Origin: Prinia subflava | Lineage: Eukaryota; Chordata; Aves; Passeriformes; Cisticolidae | Length of the DNA: 64,000 bases | Assembly (NCBI RefSeq): GCF_021018805.1 | Contig: NC_086283.1 | Coordinates: 59,731,803 to 59,795,802 of the forward strand | Direction of reading: 5' to 3' | Part shown: in pieces, positions 39,301 to 64,000 of the stretch | Layout of the letters: every line of letters begins with the position of its first letter | How positions within the stretch are numbered: position 1 is the first letter of the stretch | Made by a program: the position numbers and the translations under genes | Notes under the pieces: model-generated | Database searches by the model: none | Seen by the model: the letters and a program-made list of their open reading frames with translations, nothing else | Told to the model about the DNA's origin: nothing

Positions 39301-41465
39301 AGAGCTTAGGGAAAGCACCACTTGAGAATCCAGCATCCAAAAAGGAAGAGGAAGTTATGTCTAGATTAACCTCTAAGAGAAAAGCAGAAATAAGTGGACA
39401 AGAAAAGCATGAGAATGTGCATGAATCTGTACAGTTGGAACATACTGGAAACCCAACATCATCTTCAACAATTCCATTACTCAGGTATGCAATAATTGCA
39501 ATAATGTTTTGTCAGCTTGTTCTGTGAAATAAGAACGTTTCTACATTGCATGTAATGGCATCTTTTCAGTGCCATTGTTTATGACCTGCATGGCTAAGAG
39601 TTACAGTATCTATACTCTCCTGCAAATCTGAAAGGAACAAACTGTCTGCTTTGAAATTTGCATTATTTTACTCATTAAATGAGTACATCAACTGGAGGGC
39701 ACTATTGGCATATCATGTGTCTGTTTAGATGTGATAAATGCCTCTTGCCAGGCAGACATCCATTGGCTGTCATAGGAACTTAGGATAATTTGTTGTTTTC
39801 CACGGTCTCATGTTGTGAGATATATACCCATCCACTTCTTTTGGTGTTTGTCCTGCCAGTAAGATTTGTTACAGGTACAGGTATTGAGCACACTGAATTT
39901 TTAGGACTGACTTAACCCATTTCCCCAAAGGAGTTTCAATCTTGACAGCTCAGAGATTATTTCTCTTACCTGTCTGTTGACTTGATTTTTTAAATATATC
40001 TTTCTGTACTATTTGTTTAAATGTTTTGAGTTCCTACTCTCTGTTGCTTCTGTGCTCAGTTATTTTGATTGTAATATTCTGCTGGCCTCTTCTAATCTGT
40101 CATTTGTTTTTTCATTATGCTTGTGTGAGTACCAATACTGGCTATAAATACTTGGGACATCCACAGCATTTGGATAGTGATGCATTAACATCAGAATCCT
40201 TGCCTTTAAGTTTACTTTCTAATTTGTAAACTCTTAAAAATAGGCAAAGTTAATGCTCTCAATGCCATGACTTCCGTAAGCTCACTGGTCTGAGTTTGCT
40301 GCTGTAACCTGGCAAAAAGCCTGCAGTAGGCAGTCTGCTGTAGCCCCATCCTTGAGGATCAGGTTTTTCATTGATGACATGAAGGATGCTCAGAATTTTC
40401 AGTTTGTTCTTCAGGAGTGTGTCTCCATCCTTCTTGGAACCACTCTCTGAAAGTCTGGTATCTTGTTAAAGGCTGTGGATTAGCAGCAAATAATAGGTTC
40501 CTGTTCTCAGGGTTAAAAATTGTCAAGAATCTCTGTGACTGTTCAAAAAACCTCTTTGTATCAGAATATTCAGTAATACAAAAGCCTTTCTCAGAATGAC
40601 TTCATTTTTTTTTCCTTAGAATTCATATGTCCTGTAGGTGTGTGTTTGTTTCCTATGTAACGGGTTGGACTCCTGCAATGTTATTTACATCTTCCTTTTA
40701 TGGAGCAATCCTATGACATCCTGACTGTATTTGTTTTGAACAGGGGTGGACGAAAACCATTGGGATTTTTATCTTTAATTTGCAAAAAAAGTAATTCTGA
40801 ATCTGCAGAAGACACCAAATGGAATAGAGGGAAGATCCAAAAGCCTCGAATTGTGACTCCAAAACGAACTCTGAAGAAACCCACTCCATCCACTAAGGAT
40901 GATAGGGAATCTTGTTCCTTTTCCTCTACTTCATCATCTGTAGAACATGAGCCTGTAGCTGCTCATGCTGCAGTTACGGTATGAGTTTACTTTTGAACAC
41001 CCATGCATTTCTGAGGTGTGAAGAATAGAGAATTAGTTGTTTCAGGAGTGGGTAGATGGGTGTGTAGCATTCATGTTTTGAGAGCAGTATCTGCTCCAGC
41101 TGGCAAATTCTGACTTGTGTATGCATAGGAAACCTGTAAGGGAAATAAGTTGTTCTCTGCATGGATATCTATTTATTTCTCATTTTCAGTAAACTCTGAT
41201 TTTTTTTTCCTTTGGTCAAAACTTCCTACATAAATAAAATAACCTTACAAAAAGCTCACGTGCATATATATGTAAATATATTTAGACATACACACTGATG
41301 AAGACTGTTAAGGGCAACCTTTTCTTGTTTTATCAGGTTCCAAGTAACAACTCATCTGAGAAGCCACCTCTCTGTGCTAAAGATCAAGAGAAGGAAGGAG
41401 AGCCTACCAAAATCTCTGAGTACTTTTTCAGTGACATCTTCATGGAAGTGGATGATTCAGAATAG
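251..41465 (+). CDS. BDP1: BDP1, TFIIIB subunit B'' (3' part, 30 exons)
   Basis: BDP1 is the B double prime subunit of TFIIIB, which together with TBP and BRF1/BRF2 recruits RNA polymerase III to tRNA, 5S and U6 promoters in the nucleus. Thirty exons join to 4932 nt with unbroken phase, giving 1643 residues and a TAG stop. The SANT/Myb-like domain and the polymerase-contacting core must lie upstream of the window, because only the long vertebrate C-terminal extension is here. Residues 1-747 are seven repeats carrying an R-P-K-P-N-L-like motif. The end holds recognisable BDP1 blocks: acidic EEEDEEPDDFELDDEEE, STEAAMTLLAMGDPNFQ, EEQTFILTLVEIP and RKPLGFLSLIC. MCCC2 follows on the same strand, as in human. 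The identification rests on these blocks and on synteny. Function of the C-terminal extension is poorly known. Confidence is high for the gene and good for each exon. Confidence 0.95.
328..1727 (+). other. BDP1 intron, no recognised element
   Basis: A 1.4 kb AT-rich intron. I see a T-run near 670 but no LTR, LINE or RNA gene. Open frames on either strand here are short and lack coding character. Confidence 0.6.
1728..1869 (+). CDS. BDP1: BDP1 window exon 2 (KPNL exon, module 1)
   Basis: It contributes one base to finish the split codon, then 47 codons. The basic motif RRRLQRPKPNLVR is present, with KPNL at 1771..1782. The next exon must enter in phase 0, so the donor is AAG/gtcaga at 1870, which is weak. 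A better-looking G/gtgaaa donor sits 8 nt upstream at 1862 but would break the frame. Confidence 0.82.
2035..2111 (+). CDS. BDP1: BDP1 window exon 3 (acidic exon, module 2)
   Basis: Acceptor attccag, donor gtaagt. It reads CSEEDSRRNRNESTEVENRD in phase 0 and ends with the split codon CA. It is the same length (77 nt) as exon 1, which supports a duplication of the exon pair. Confidence 0.85.
2708..2867 (+). CDS. BDP1: BDP1 window exon 4 (KPN exon, module 2)
   Basis: One base completes the split codon, then 53 codons follow, ending at AAG/gtattt. It holds RGYRQRFKPNVSRESVRKEE. The motif here is F-K-P-N-V (KPNV at 2766..2777), a diverged form of R-P-K-P-N-L. The tail is acidic and lysine-rich. 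Confidence 0.87.
3309..3391 (+). CDS. BDP1: BDP1 window exon 5 (acidic exon, module 3)
   Basis: Acceptor ctgttcag, donor gtaagt. The 83 nt read KNDQGNKSDVTSEDAAEIDD and on to a final MS plus the split codon CA. It repeats the ending seen in exon 3 (serine codon followed by CA). Confidence 0.86.
4593..4821 (+). CDS. BDP1: BDP1 window exon 6 (KPNL exon, module 3)
   Basis: Acceptor tttttccag, donor AGT/gtaagt. It has 76 codons plus the completing base. KRGRILRPKPNLGRTVARQK lies in the middle, with KPNL at 4678..4689, followed by an acidic segment rich in Glu and Lys. It is the longest KPNL exon in the series because about 20 extra codons precede the motif. Confidence 0.9.
5010..5594 (-). mobile_element. 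ERVL-type solo LTR in a BDP1 intron
   Basis: The stretch begins TGATATCAGGTTTAACCCCAG and ends near CAAAACCAGCATA. It also has the blocks CAGCCATCTCCAGGAAAGC, GGAATATCCCTTTGGTCA and AACACAGCCCCATAC, which I recognise from avian ERVL LTRs in reverse complement, so the element lies on the minus strand. No internal retroviral region flanks it, so it is a solo LTR. The ends are set by resemblance, and I could not see a clean target duplication. Confidence 0.72.
6265..6449 (+). CDS. BDP1: BDP1 window exon 7 (acidic exon, module 4)
   Basis: Acceptor cgttttag, donor GG/gtaagg. It has 61 codons plus two bases and reads DLAVHEDTQPSRVTLEDVST at the start. It is longer than exons 1, 3 and 5 but has the same phases. 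Exons 7, 9 and 13 are all exactly 185 nt, a further sign of module duplication. Confidence 0.88.
7097..7310 (+). CDS. BDP1: BDP1 window exon 8 (KPNL exon, module 4)
   Basis: Acceptor ttgttgtag, donor GAT/gtaagg. Translation includes LPRTRFQRPKPNLRTTSRKE, with KPNL at 7176..7187, then an acidic, asparagine-rich tail. It is in phase with its neighbours. Confidence 0.9.
7822..8006 (+). CDS. BDP1: BDP1 window exon 9 (acidic exon, module 5)
   Basis: Acceptor ctgttttcag, donor GG/gtaagg. It is 185 nt in phase 0. It ends ELEFCLPEISQDDISTFAG, a mixed hydrophobic and acidic segment just before the junction. Confidence 0.88.
8584..8758 (+). CDS. BDP1: BDP1 window exon 10 (KPNL exon, module 5)
   Basis: Acceptor acaaagcag, donor ATG/gtaagc. 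It completes the split Gly codon and reads TQEEHQQAPLPPIQLAQNKK followed by YKPNLVRTFGKKE (KPNL at 8648..8659). No long reading frame marks this exon. It is recognised from splice sites, phase and the KPNL motif. Confidence 0.87.
8759..10132 (+). other. BDP1 intron, no recognised element
   Basis: A 1.37 kb AT-rich intron between exons 10 and 11. I see no LTR, LINE or RNA gene. A 69-codon minus-strand open frame at 9514..9723 has no recognisable content. Confidence 0.55.
10133..10248 (+). CDS. BDP1: BDP1 window exon 11 (acidic exon, module 6)
   Basis: Acceptor aaattaaag, donor AG/gtgagg. It reads GENEAVLYQADVLGKEEQEQ in phase 0 and ends SEQS plus the split codon AG. It is Glu- and Gln-rich. 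Confidence 0.86.
10948..11167 (+). CDS. BDP1: BDP1 window exon 12 (KPNL exon, module 6)
   Basis: Acceptor attcaccag, donor AAA/gtgaga. It reads STEKTTSQEG and on to RIECTRTKPNLERTYNEKG (KPNL at 11030..11041), then an acidic tail. The residue before KPNL is Thr instead of Pro. Confidence 0.9.
11682..11866 (+). CDS. BDP1: BDP1 window exon 13 (acidic exon, module 7)
   Basis: Acceptor aaatcaaag, donor AA/gtaaag. It is 185 nt and reads DDMEVLLVENLVKNDNLDVN at the start. The following intron (11867..23544) is about 11.7 kb long because of inserted mobile elements, so this exon and its partner are far apart. Confidence 0.88.
11901..12459 (+). mobile_element. ERVL-type solo LTR
   Basis: It starts TGTTGTGGTTTCACCTGGGG and ends CTGGGGTTAAGCTGTGACA. 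The blocks TTGATAACACAGTGACATTT, GAGCAGTGCTTAC, CCAGGACAGCTAATCTGAAC and GGATATTCCATATG match the avian ERVL LTR pattern in forward orientation, that is, the reverse of the element at 5010. No internal region follows. The 5 bp on each side (tctct and gttct) agree at three positions, so a target duplication is possible but eroded. Confidence 0.75.
12460..13189 (+). other. BDP1 intron, unique-looking stretch
   Basis: About 730 bp between the ERVL-type LTR and the CR1 element. I recognise nothing in it. Confidence 0.5.
13190..13396 (-). mobile_element. CR1 LINE, 3' end (left part of a split element)
   Basis: Starting at CAGAATGGCTGAGGATGGAA and running through CTGGTCCAACCCCCCAG, GAGCTGGCTGCCCAATACTG and GGGCAGCCTGTGCCAGTGCA, this reads as the reverse complement of the 3' region of an avian CR1 non-LTR retrotransposon. 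It stops at CTCCTGT, where the provirus begins, and resumes at 21961. Confidence 0.88.
13448..13453 (-). promoter_or_regulatory. LTR polyadenylation signal
   Basis: AATAAA on the minus strand within the 3' LTR, about 70 nt after the LTR TATA-like box. The same signal is present in the 5' LTR. Confidence 0.75.
13521..13527 (-). promoter_or_regulatory. LTR TATA-like box
   Basis: TATAAAA on the minus strand, within CTATAAAAATCAC. It is conserved in both LTR copies. Its position upstream of the poly(A) signal fits a U3/R boundary promoter, by inference only. Confidence 0.5.
13831..13843 (-). other. Polypurine tract of the provirus
   Basis: CAAAGGGGGGAA on the minus strand lies directly against the start of the 3' LTR, where retroviruses prime plus-strand DNA synthesis. 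Confidence 0.85.
13912..15654 (-). pseudogene. env: ERV env remnant (SU and TM), broken
   Basis: Four minus-strand pieces lie in envelope order. 15654..15208 begins with a hydrophobic leader-like stretch (MLISWILMLLV) and the SU start. 15059..14517 is further SU, with NET and NRS glycosylation sequons and several Cys. 14400..14149 is the TM ectodomain, with a heptad-like stretch before a GVC and later CC cysteine motif. 14145..13912 is the membrane anchor (IILLTTFLAIWLVY) and tail. An in-frame TAG at 14149..14151 separates the last two, and further stops or frame changes lie around 15060..15207 and 14401..14516. The product cannot be made intact. Confidence 0.87.
15702..19140 (-). pseudogene. 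pol: ERV pro-pol remnant (PR end, RT, RNase H, IN), broken
   Basis: Running down the minus strand: the end of protease (LLGHDLLAALEA) joins RT at 19046..18723. The RT palm has an intact YVDD at 18231..18242. A 522-codon open stretch at 17963..16395 covers the connection domain, RNase H (start LFTDGSSF) and the integrase N-terminal H-H-C-C region plus the first catalytic Asp (WQVDFAEL). The integrase core continues at 16364..16164 (SSDRGPHF to SGQVERMNQ). The C-terminal domain lies at 16115..15702. RT has in-frame stops near 18723, 18402 and 18286. Protease is frameshifted near 19130..19140, and integrase is interrupted between 16395 and 16364 and between 16164 and 16115. Confidence 0.92.
18231..18242 (-). 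other. RT catalytic YVDD motif of the provirus
   Basis: Minus-strand TAT GTA GAT GAC in the pol frame encodes the reverse transcriptase active-site motif. It is intact although stops surround it. Confidence 0.9.
19129..21327 (-). pseudogene. gag: ERV gag remnant with start of protease, broken
   Basis: 21327..21073 starts MGKRNS, which fits an N-myristoylation pattern, and looks like matrix. A frameshift near 21060..21075 shifts to 21064..20504, a Pro- and Thr-rich segment. 20379..19774 is the N-terminal capsid, stopped by an in-frame TAG just below 19774. 19767..19129 holds the capsid C-terminus, an Arg/Gly-rich nucleocapsid and one zinc knuckle, then runs on without a stop into protease (FLIDTGATHSVL). 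The knuckle is damaged: its first Cys is Tyr (YAYCRMEGHWKWEC). Four or more lesions make it a pseudogene. Confidence 0.88.
21508..21525 (-). other. Primer binding site of the provirus
   Basis: Minus-strand TGGCGACCCAGATGGGAC lies 4 nt inside the 5' LTR. It would pair with a tRNA 3' end of the form GTCGCCA. From memory the best candidate is an arginine tRNA, which I could not check. Confidence 0.7.
21530..21960 (-). repeat. 5' LTR of the provirus
   Basis: 431 bp, near-identical to the copy at 13397..13830, with the same TATA-like and AATAAA signals. The host sequence resumes at 21961 with CTGT, matching the duplication before 13397. Confidence 0.93.
21961..23120 (-). mobile_element. CR1 LINE, upstream part of the split element
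   Basis: This continues the CR1 interrupted at 13396: TTGCCCATTGTCTCTTGTCC, then CATAGGAGAGATGCT-like and GCAACGCTGCTCC blocks. Around 23025..22816 the minus strand reads CR1 reverse transcriptase (SQHGFIMEKLCLINLV, then NEGKAVNSVCLDYSKA). The RT core is damaged. The element is 5'-truncated, and the right edge near 23120 is approximate. Confidence 0.85.
23121..23544 (+). other. BDP1 intron tail before exon 14
   Basis: About 420 bp of AT-rich intron between the CR1 and the exon 14 acceptor. No element is recognised. Confidence 0.5.
23545..23737 (+). CDS. BDP1: BDP1 window exon 14 (diverged KPNL exon, module 7)
   Basis: Acceptor tatttttgcag, donor GGG/gtaagt. It completes the AA split codon left by exon 13, 11.7 kb upstream, and reads SNDKLNSGEESDQRAREPHW, then SSRPDLMRRTGKRDYPEQ. 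The repeat motif has decayed to R-P-D-L (23612..23623). An earlier GT at ACAG/gtgtat would break phase with exon 15. Confidence 0.87.
24706..24917 (+). CDS. BDP1: BDP1 window exon 15
   Basis: Acceptor ctctgttcag, donor AG/gtaaaa. It reads QNSSNNVEAGSFSEATRKYN in phase 0 and ends two bases into a codon, like the acidic exons of the repeat modules. It may be the first half of a degenerate eighth module. Confidence 0.88.
25832..26222 (+). CDS. BDP1: BDP1 window exon 16 (acidic conserved block)
   Basis: Acceptor gtactttag, donor GAG/gtattg. It has 130 codons and is the largest exon here. It opens RRRFRRSSKQTALPE, which resembles a KPNL-less version of the module start. It then has KITFVTLRASQEEEDEEPDD, a strongly acidic stretch, and APVFVPIGLRSPKPIPMRIQ. 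This block is what I recognise best as vertebrate BDP1. Confidence 0.93.
26223..28223 (+). other. BDP1 intron with one LTR
   Basis: A 2.0 kb intron. Apart from the LTR at 26614..27165, I recognise nothing. Confidence 0.5.
26614..27165 (-). mobile_element. ERVL-type LTR remnant
   Basis: It begins TGTCGGGTAGGCTGACCCAG, passes through CAGTTTGGGTCAGCTGTCCT and AAAGAAAATTAACTTCATCC, and ends near CCTAGCCATTGCTAG. These blocks match the reverse of an avian ERVL LTR, as at 5010, but it is more diverged. The ends are approximate. Confidence 0.62.
28224..28322 (+). CDS. BDP1: BDP1 window exon 17
   Basis: Acceptor attttacag, donor AAA/gtaagt. Exactly 33 codons, phase 0 at both ends: LEISVNIPDVQVATDAESLS and on. 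Skipping it would keep the frame. Confidence 0.87.
28606..28642 (+). CDS. BDP1: BDP1 window exon 18 (micro-exon)
   Basis: 37 nt with acceptor tatttaag and donor G/gtagat, reading ETAIHENPDVNK. It is supported because exons 17 and 19 need a phase 0 to phase 1 link here. Confidence 0.78.
29068..29151 (+). CDS. BDP1: BDP1 window exon 19 (conserved STEAAMTLL block)
   Basis: Acceptor cttcacag, donor G/gtatga. It reads GINDGSTEAAMTLLAMGDPN then FQLKTSTE, a block I recognise as conserved in BDP1. Confidence 0.9.
29798..30029 (+). CDS. BDP1: BDP1 window exon 20
   Basis: Acceptor ataaccag, donor AG/gttaaa. It reads EQTRMSPAQDDLDTSNNHVI and is Ser/Asp-rich. The donor is slightly off consensus (gttaaa). 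Confidence 0.86.
30030..31018 (+). other. BDP1 intron with AT microsatellite
   Basis: It holds a run built from TATATTA-like units at about 30320..30349. Nothing else is recognised. Confidence 0.55.
31019..31176 (+). CDS. BDP1: BDP1 window exon 21
   Basis: Acceptor tacttgcag, donor G/gtaagc. It ends NIMQEILDTNLLVEQLEQIQ plus TG, a short heptad-like amphipathic stretch. Confidence 0.88.
31177..31804 (+). other. BDP1 intron, nothing recognised
   Basis: A 628-bp AT-rich intron, with no repeats or genes recognised. Confidence 0.5.
31805..31946 (+). CDS. BDP1: BDP1 window exon 22
   Basis: Acceptor aaacttag, donor AG/gtagga. It reads DPTTLNSNADMQKVEPQPIR and on to MELTKQVDKTG. There is no long open frame on its own strand, so it is placed by splice sites and phase. 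Confidence 0.82.
32519..32696 (+). CDS. BDP1: BDP1 window exon 23
   Basis: Acceptor taccttgcag, donor CAG/gtaaag. It reads TEKQIRDACGNSENPTASPK after the completed Arg codon and ends HHISTVNFIQ in phase 0. Confidence 0.88.
32697..33960 (+). other. BDP1 intron, nothing recognised
   Basis: A 1.26 kb intron. I see no element or RNA gene. Confidence 0.5.
33961..34021 (+). CDS. BDP1: BDP1 window exon 24
   Basis: Acceptor gtttctag, donor G/gtataa. It reads NEACNQDAQQECVNSTEETS. The 61 nt link phase 0 to phase 1. Confidence 0.83.
34022..35578 (+). other. BDP1 intron, nothing recognised
   Basis: A 1.56 kb intron with a short TA run near 35045. No known element is seen. The 94-codon open frame at 34529..34813 shows no recognisable protein. 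Confidence 0.5.
35579..35768 (+). CDS. BDP1: BDP1 window exon 25 (EEQTFILTLVEIP block)
   Basis: Acceptor aaaatatag, donor AG/gtaaat. It reads VNDDHRCPEEEQTFILTLVE, then IPADSKEF. This hydrophobic strand-like segment in an acidic background is a conserved-looking BDP1 block. Confidence 0.9.
35769..37192 (+). other. BDP1 intron ending in a TA microsatellite
   Basis: A 1.4 kb AT-rich intron. Its last 25 nt are a (TA)n run followed by gaacag, where a pyrimidine tract would be expected. Confidence 0.7.
37193..37400 (+). CDS. BDP1: BDP1 window exon 26
   Basis: Acceptor atgaacag after a TA repeat, donor AAG/gtgaga. It reads IGSLTTAAGEVAAPLNSSME, then AQKRLAAELEENNFPPSKKT, a helical segment followed by a Pro/Lys stretch. 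The frame fits both neighbours. Confidence 0.87.
37401..38286 (+). other. BDP1 intron, nothing recognised
   Basis: An 886-bp intron with no recognised repeat or gene. Confidence 0.5.
38287..38329 (+). CDS. BDP1: BDP1 window exon 27 (micro-exon)
   Basis: 43 nt, acceptor aatacag and donor G/gtatgt, reading DYSIKSTDVPVVTS. It links phase 0 to phase 1, as exon 28 requires. Confidence 0.8.
38330..39192 (+). other. BDP1 intron, nothing recognised
   Basis: An 863-bp intron. Nothing is recognised. Confidence 0.5.
39193..39484 (+). CDS. BDP1: BDP1 window exon 28
   Basis: Acceptor ttttacag, donor AG/gtatgc. It has 96 full codons between split codons: NPFQNESSAKEEALNSVLVS to TSSSTIPLL. It is rich in Glu, Ser and Lys, with no motif recognised. 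Confidence 0.89.
39485..40743 (+). other. BDP1 intron, nothing recognised
   Basis: A 1.26 kb intron. Nothing is recognised. Confidence 0.5.
40744..40978 (+). CDS. BDP1: BDP1 window exon 29 (GRKPLGFLSLIC block)
   Basis: Acceptor ttgaacag, donor ACG/gtatga. It opens GGRKPLGFLSLICKKSNSES, a block I recognise as conserved near the BDP1 C-terminus, and then has the basic KPRIVTPKRTLKKPTPSTK. Confidence 0.92.
41337..41465 (+). CDS. BDP1: BDP1 window exon 30 (last coding exon)
   Basis: Acceptor ttatcag. It reads VPSNNSSEKPPLCAKDQEKE and on to KISEYFFSDIFMEVDDSE, then TAG at 41463..41465. The end is an aromatic and acidic tail. Confidence 0.92.
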   Translation, partial: VPSNNSSEKPPLCAKDQEKEGEPTKISEYFFSDIFMEVDDSE

Positions 41466-41980
41466 CAAATGGGTTTTATAAAAACCTAGGATCAGAATAT
41501 ACCGTGACAAGAAAAGAGCCTTTAAAAGTTCCAATTTGTTCTGATATTCATTATAGCACACTTACTGTCAGCCAGTAATAACAGTACTTGTATTAATTTA
41601 TGCTGTGAAGATGAAATGGATTTTTTCTGAGGCAACCCCAGGCACTTTGAAAATGCTGACATAGTCTAAACCACTACAATGATGTCATTGGACCAGACTA
41701 ACGACTGCTGGCTTACGCTTTCACTTGTTTAGACACTGACAGTGAGTGCATGGTACCCCACAGAAAAGTGCAATGAAATAATGTTTAATCTTGCAAGAAG
41801 TATCCTTTTCCATTGTAATGCTAAAGCTTTTTCGTACTAATTATTCAAGTTCTTTACTTCTTTTTGTGAAGTATGTTACATTAGAAGGAGGAATGAACCT
41901 TTTGGGTATAATGTAATACCTGAAGATCAGAATGCAAATACTGGAAGTGGTGTAATAAATACATACATACATAAGACAAG
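41466..41980 (+). other. BDP1: BDP1 3' UTR (inferred)
   Basis: From the stop codon to about 20 nt past the first good poly(A) signal. The end is inferred, and longer forms using later AATAAA sites (for example near 43740) are possible. Confidence 0.6.
41954..41959 (+). terminator. BDP1 polyadenylation signal
   Basis: AATAAA in the context GTGTAATAAATACATAC, about 490 nt after the stop codon. It is the first canonical signal downstream. Confidence 0.7.
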
Positions 41981-44200
41981 CATTGCAGGTATTTTTATTA
42001 GAATGTCCAAATTACATATTTTTGTAAAAGCTTTTTAACCACATAATTTAAAAGATCTAACCTGAAAAGCCCAATAGGATTGGTTCCTTAAAAATATGTT
42101 GAAAACTTAAAACCACAATTTACTAAAAGATTAACAAGGTTAATGTTTGCAACCTTTTTTATCATTTGAAGGAAGAGATTGATGTTTCCTTCCTAATATA
42201 AATGCTAATTTCCTTCTAAACTGGAAAACAAAGCTATAGATACGATTTCTTTTCTTTGTTTTTACATGTAGTTGTTTGTATATTTGCTGACTTCCTTGGT
42301 TTCCCTTGTGCAAAGCAGCACAAAGAGTTTGGATTTCAACCATGATTATACACTGTCACTTTTGAAGATCTGCTGCTTCAAAGCAGTTGAATTAAAAGGG
42401 TTTTCTCATTTTGCATGTCTGTTTGCACTGTAACTTGCTATAAAATTCTGGTGTAGCTTTAGATTTTAGTCTAAGTTTTTACTTACCTCATTAAGAAATT
42501 CATCTTGATGAGGTCATTAGGTTTATGCACTCTCAAAGTCAGTTGCTCACAGAAAGATTCAATATTTATTCTGAAACTCGGGCTTGCATGAGTTGAGTAG
42601 TCTTAAAATTCTTCCCATTACCTAATACTTGCAGGTACTTTTGCAGAACAATTTGTTATGAAGGTATAATGATGTTTAACTGGTATTGTTAATGCTCTCA
42701 AGAAAAATCTATCATCAGGTTTGGACTGGGTAATCCTTTACTGACAGGTAAATAATATAAATAAGTTAATCTTGAAATAGTTAGTGAAGTTTGAGAATGT
42801 TTTTCTCTTCAGAAGTTATTGGCAAGGCTTCTGAAGGAACCTTTAAAATTTTGTCAGAGAGAAGAAATACAGAAAAAAACTACTATAACAGCAAATTGGT
42901 ATGTTAACTGGTCTCTGCCAGTGAAATGTCACTAGAAGCAGTATTCCTTGAGGTGATGGAAAAGAGACTAGTGGTCTCAGTGTAAAGTAACGTATTTGAA
43001 AGCATCTGATCAACCCACCTCACTCCCCAAAAAACCCTCTAAAACACCAACAACAGTTTTTGTTCAGATGGTATTTTGTGCTTTGCCTAATCCGTTTAAC
43101 TTGAAATGTTTATCTAAATATTGTTTTACTGTAAACATTATGAAAGAGATTCATGTATACATGTAACTCTATGTGTTGTATATTTTGTAGATATTACGTA
43201 TGGAAGTGTTTACTTCCTGATACATGTGGCATGTTTATATCACTTGCACTCATAGAGCCTAAAAATAGATTCTTGGGGAGTGGCTATGAAATAATTGCTG
43301 TGAGTACCTTCTGAGTGAGCTCTGAGGGGATAATCGTTCAACATTTAGTTGCATACATTTTAGCTTGCATTCATGTTACAAGGGGGAAAAAATCAACTAC
43401 TTCATTACTAAGATTTATGGTGCCTTATCTGCATTGTTAATTGGGGCTATGCTTTCTTTTTCCTTGCAGCAAATTACATGCACTTTGTTAGAGGATTTTT
43501 TTAAGAACAAATTCAATTTGAATAGAAAGAGGACAATTTTGTGTTCTGTTTTGTGTATGGAAGTTTTATAATGATGAAGGAGGTAAGAAAATATAATTGA
43601 AATCTTAATACGTATGGGTAGCATTTTTACAAAGATGTGGCATAAAACTGCTTTGCTTAGAGTTGTCTGACACCCTTTATCATCACATATAAGCTTTCTG
43701 TGTCAAAGGAAGTAGTCCTATTCTGTATGTAAATTATGTGAATAAATTATTTTCTTCTATCTGTGTTTCTATTTCTTAAAGCATCAGTTGCAGTTTTAAA
43801 ATACTTTTTAAGTACACGAAGCTAACAAGTGTGAACTAAAGGAATGGCTGAAGTTTGGGCTGGGCCACTGGGGTGCACACAGACCTACTGGTAACAGCCT
43901 GAGCGTGCTTTAACAGGGGCGTTGTCGTTTTTCCCTGGTTTTGTTTTAGAATAGAGCTTAATTTACTTAGTATTAGATTCGCCGGTGTTACCTTTCTCTA
44001 AAGACAAGGGCCTTGACTTAACGTAAAACTGGATTGTGGAAGAATAGCAAGGGAGAAACTCGACCCAAGATCGTTCGGTTTTAAAAAGATCTGTCCCTAT
44101 TACTGCATGGCAACTTTATTTTATCCTAGGCTGTACAAGCATGTAATATTGCTTGAAAAGTCGGCCATCCCAACACAATTTTTCCAACGGGCGTTCTACA
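41981..44200 (+). other. Intergenic region between BDP1 and MCCC2
   Basis: About 2.2 kb, AT-rich until the CpG-rich stretch begins. No gene or repeat is recognised. It may contain extended BDP1 3' UTR. Confidence 0.55.
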
Positions 44201-44353
44201 GCATTGGCTTGTCCGGAGGACCGGGCAAAGACTCCGCCCAGGCCCCGCTGTGCCCATTGGCTGCGCCGGGGGGAGTGGCGGCGGCGGCGGCGGCCTGGGA
44301 CGGCCGCCTCGGCTCGGCTTGCTCTTCTCGGCTCAGCCCGGCCCACCCTGCCC
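44200..44353 (+). promoter_or_regulatory. MCCC2 CpG-island promoter and 5' UTR
   Basis: GC- and CpG-rich, with two inverted CCAAT boxes (ATTGG at 44203..44207 and 44256..44260), a GC-box-like CCGCCC and a short GCG run at about 44278..44293. No TATA box is seen. This fits a housekeeping promoter. The transcription start is inferred to lie between the second ATTGG and the ATG. Confidence 0.75.

Positions 44354-64000
<19,647 letters not shown>

Overview
The window reads as an intron-rich vertebrate nuclear locus, almost certainly from a bird. It holds CR1-type LINE fragments, avian-looking ERVL-type solo LTRs and a gamma-type endogenous retrovirus. The two host genes, both on the + strand, are BDP1 (TFIIIB subunit B double prime) followed by MCCC2 (3-methylcrotonyl-CoA carboxylase beta chain), a neighbour order also found in human. 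No prokaryotic features, CRISPR arrays, tRNA or rRNA genes were seen.

Region 1-42 kb is the 3' part of BDP1. Thirty exons (251..41465) join in one open frame of 4932 nt (1643 codons plus stop), and every splice junction keeps phase. The upstream part that would carry the SANT/Myb-like domain lies before the window. The first 14 exons form seven repeated two-exon modules. Each has an acidic exon that starts in phase 0 and ends two bases into a codon, then a basic exon that completes that codon, carries a K-P-N-L-type motif and ends in phase 0. The remaining exons encode a long, mostly acidic or low-complexity C-terminal region with a few conserved-looking blocks. The gene ends at TAG 41463..41465 with a polyadenylation signal at 41954.

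The intron between exons 13 and 14 (11867..23544) is swollen by mobile DNA: an ERVL-type solo LTR (11901..12459), then a minus-strand CR1 LINE (about 13190..23120) split by a complete but decayed minus-strand provirus (13397..21960). The provirus has two LTRs of about 430 bp, a 4-bp CTGT target duplication, a primer binding site, gag, pro, pol, env and a polypurine tract. Its frames carry several stops and frameshifts, so no intact viral gene is present. Other LTR insertions lie at 5010..5594, 26614..27165, 48439..49196 (inside a second CR1) and 56000..57049.

A 2.2 kb intergenic stretch leads to a CpG-rich promoter (about 44200..44720) and the first seven MCCC2 exons (44354..61231; 741 nt, 247 codons). 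These encode a mitochondrial targeting peptide and the start of the carboxyltransferase N-terminal domain. The gene continues beyond the window.

I found no convincing new gene system. The most notable structures are the exon-pair expansion in BDP1, the nested LTR-in-LINE insertions and some unusual splice sites. The repeat and ortholog assignments come from recognition, not from a search.
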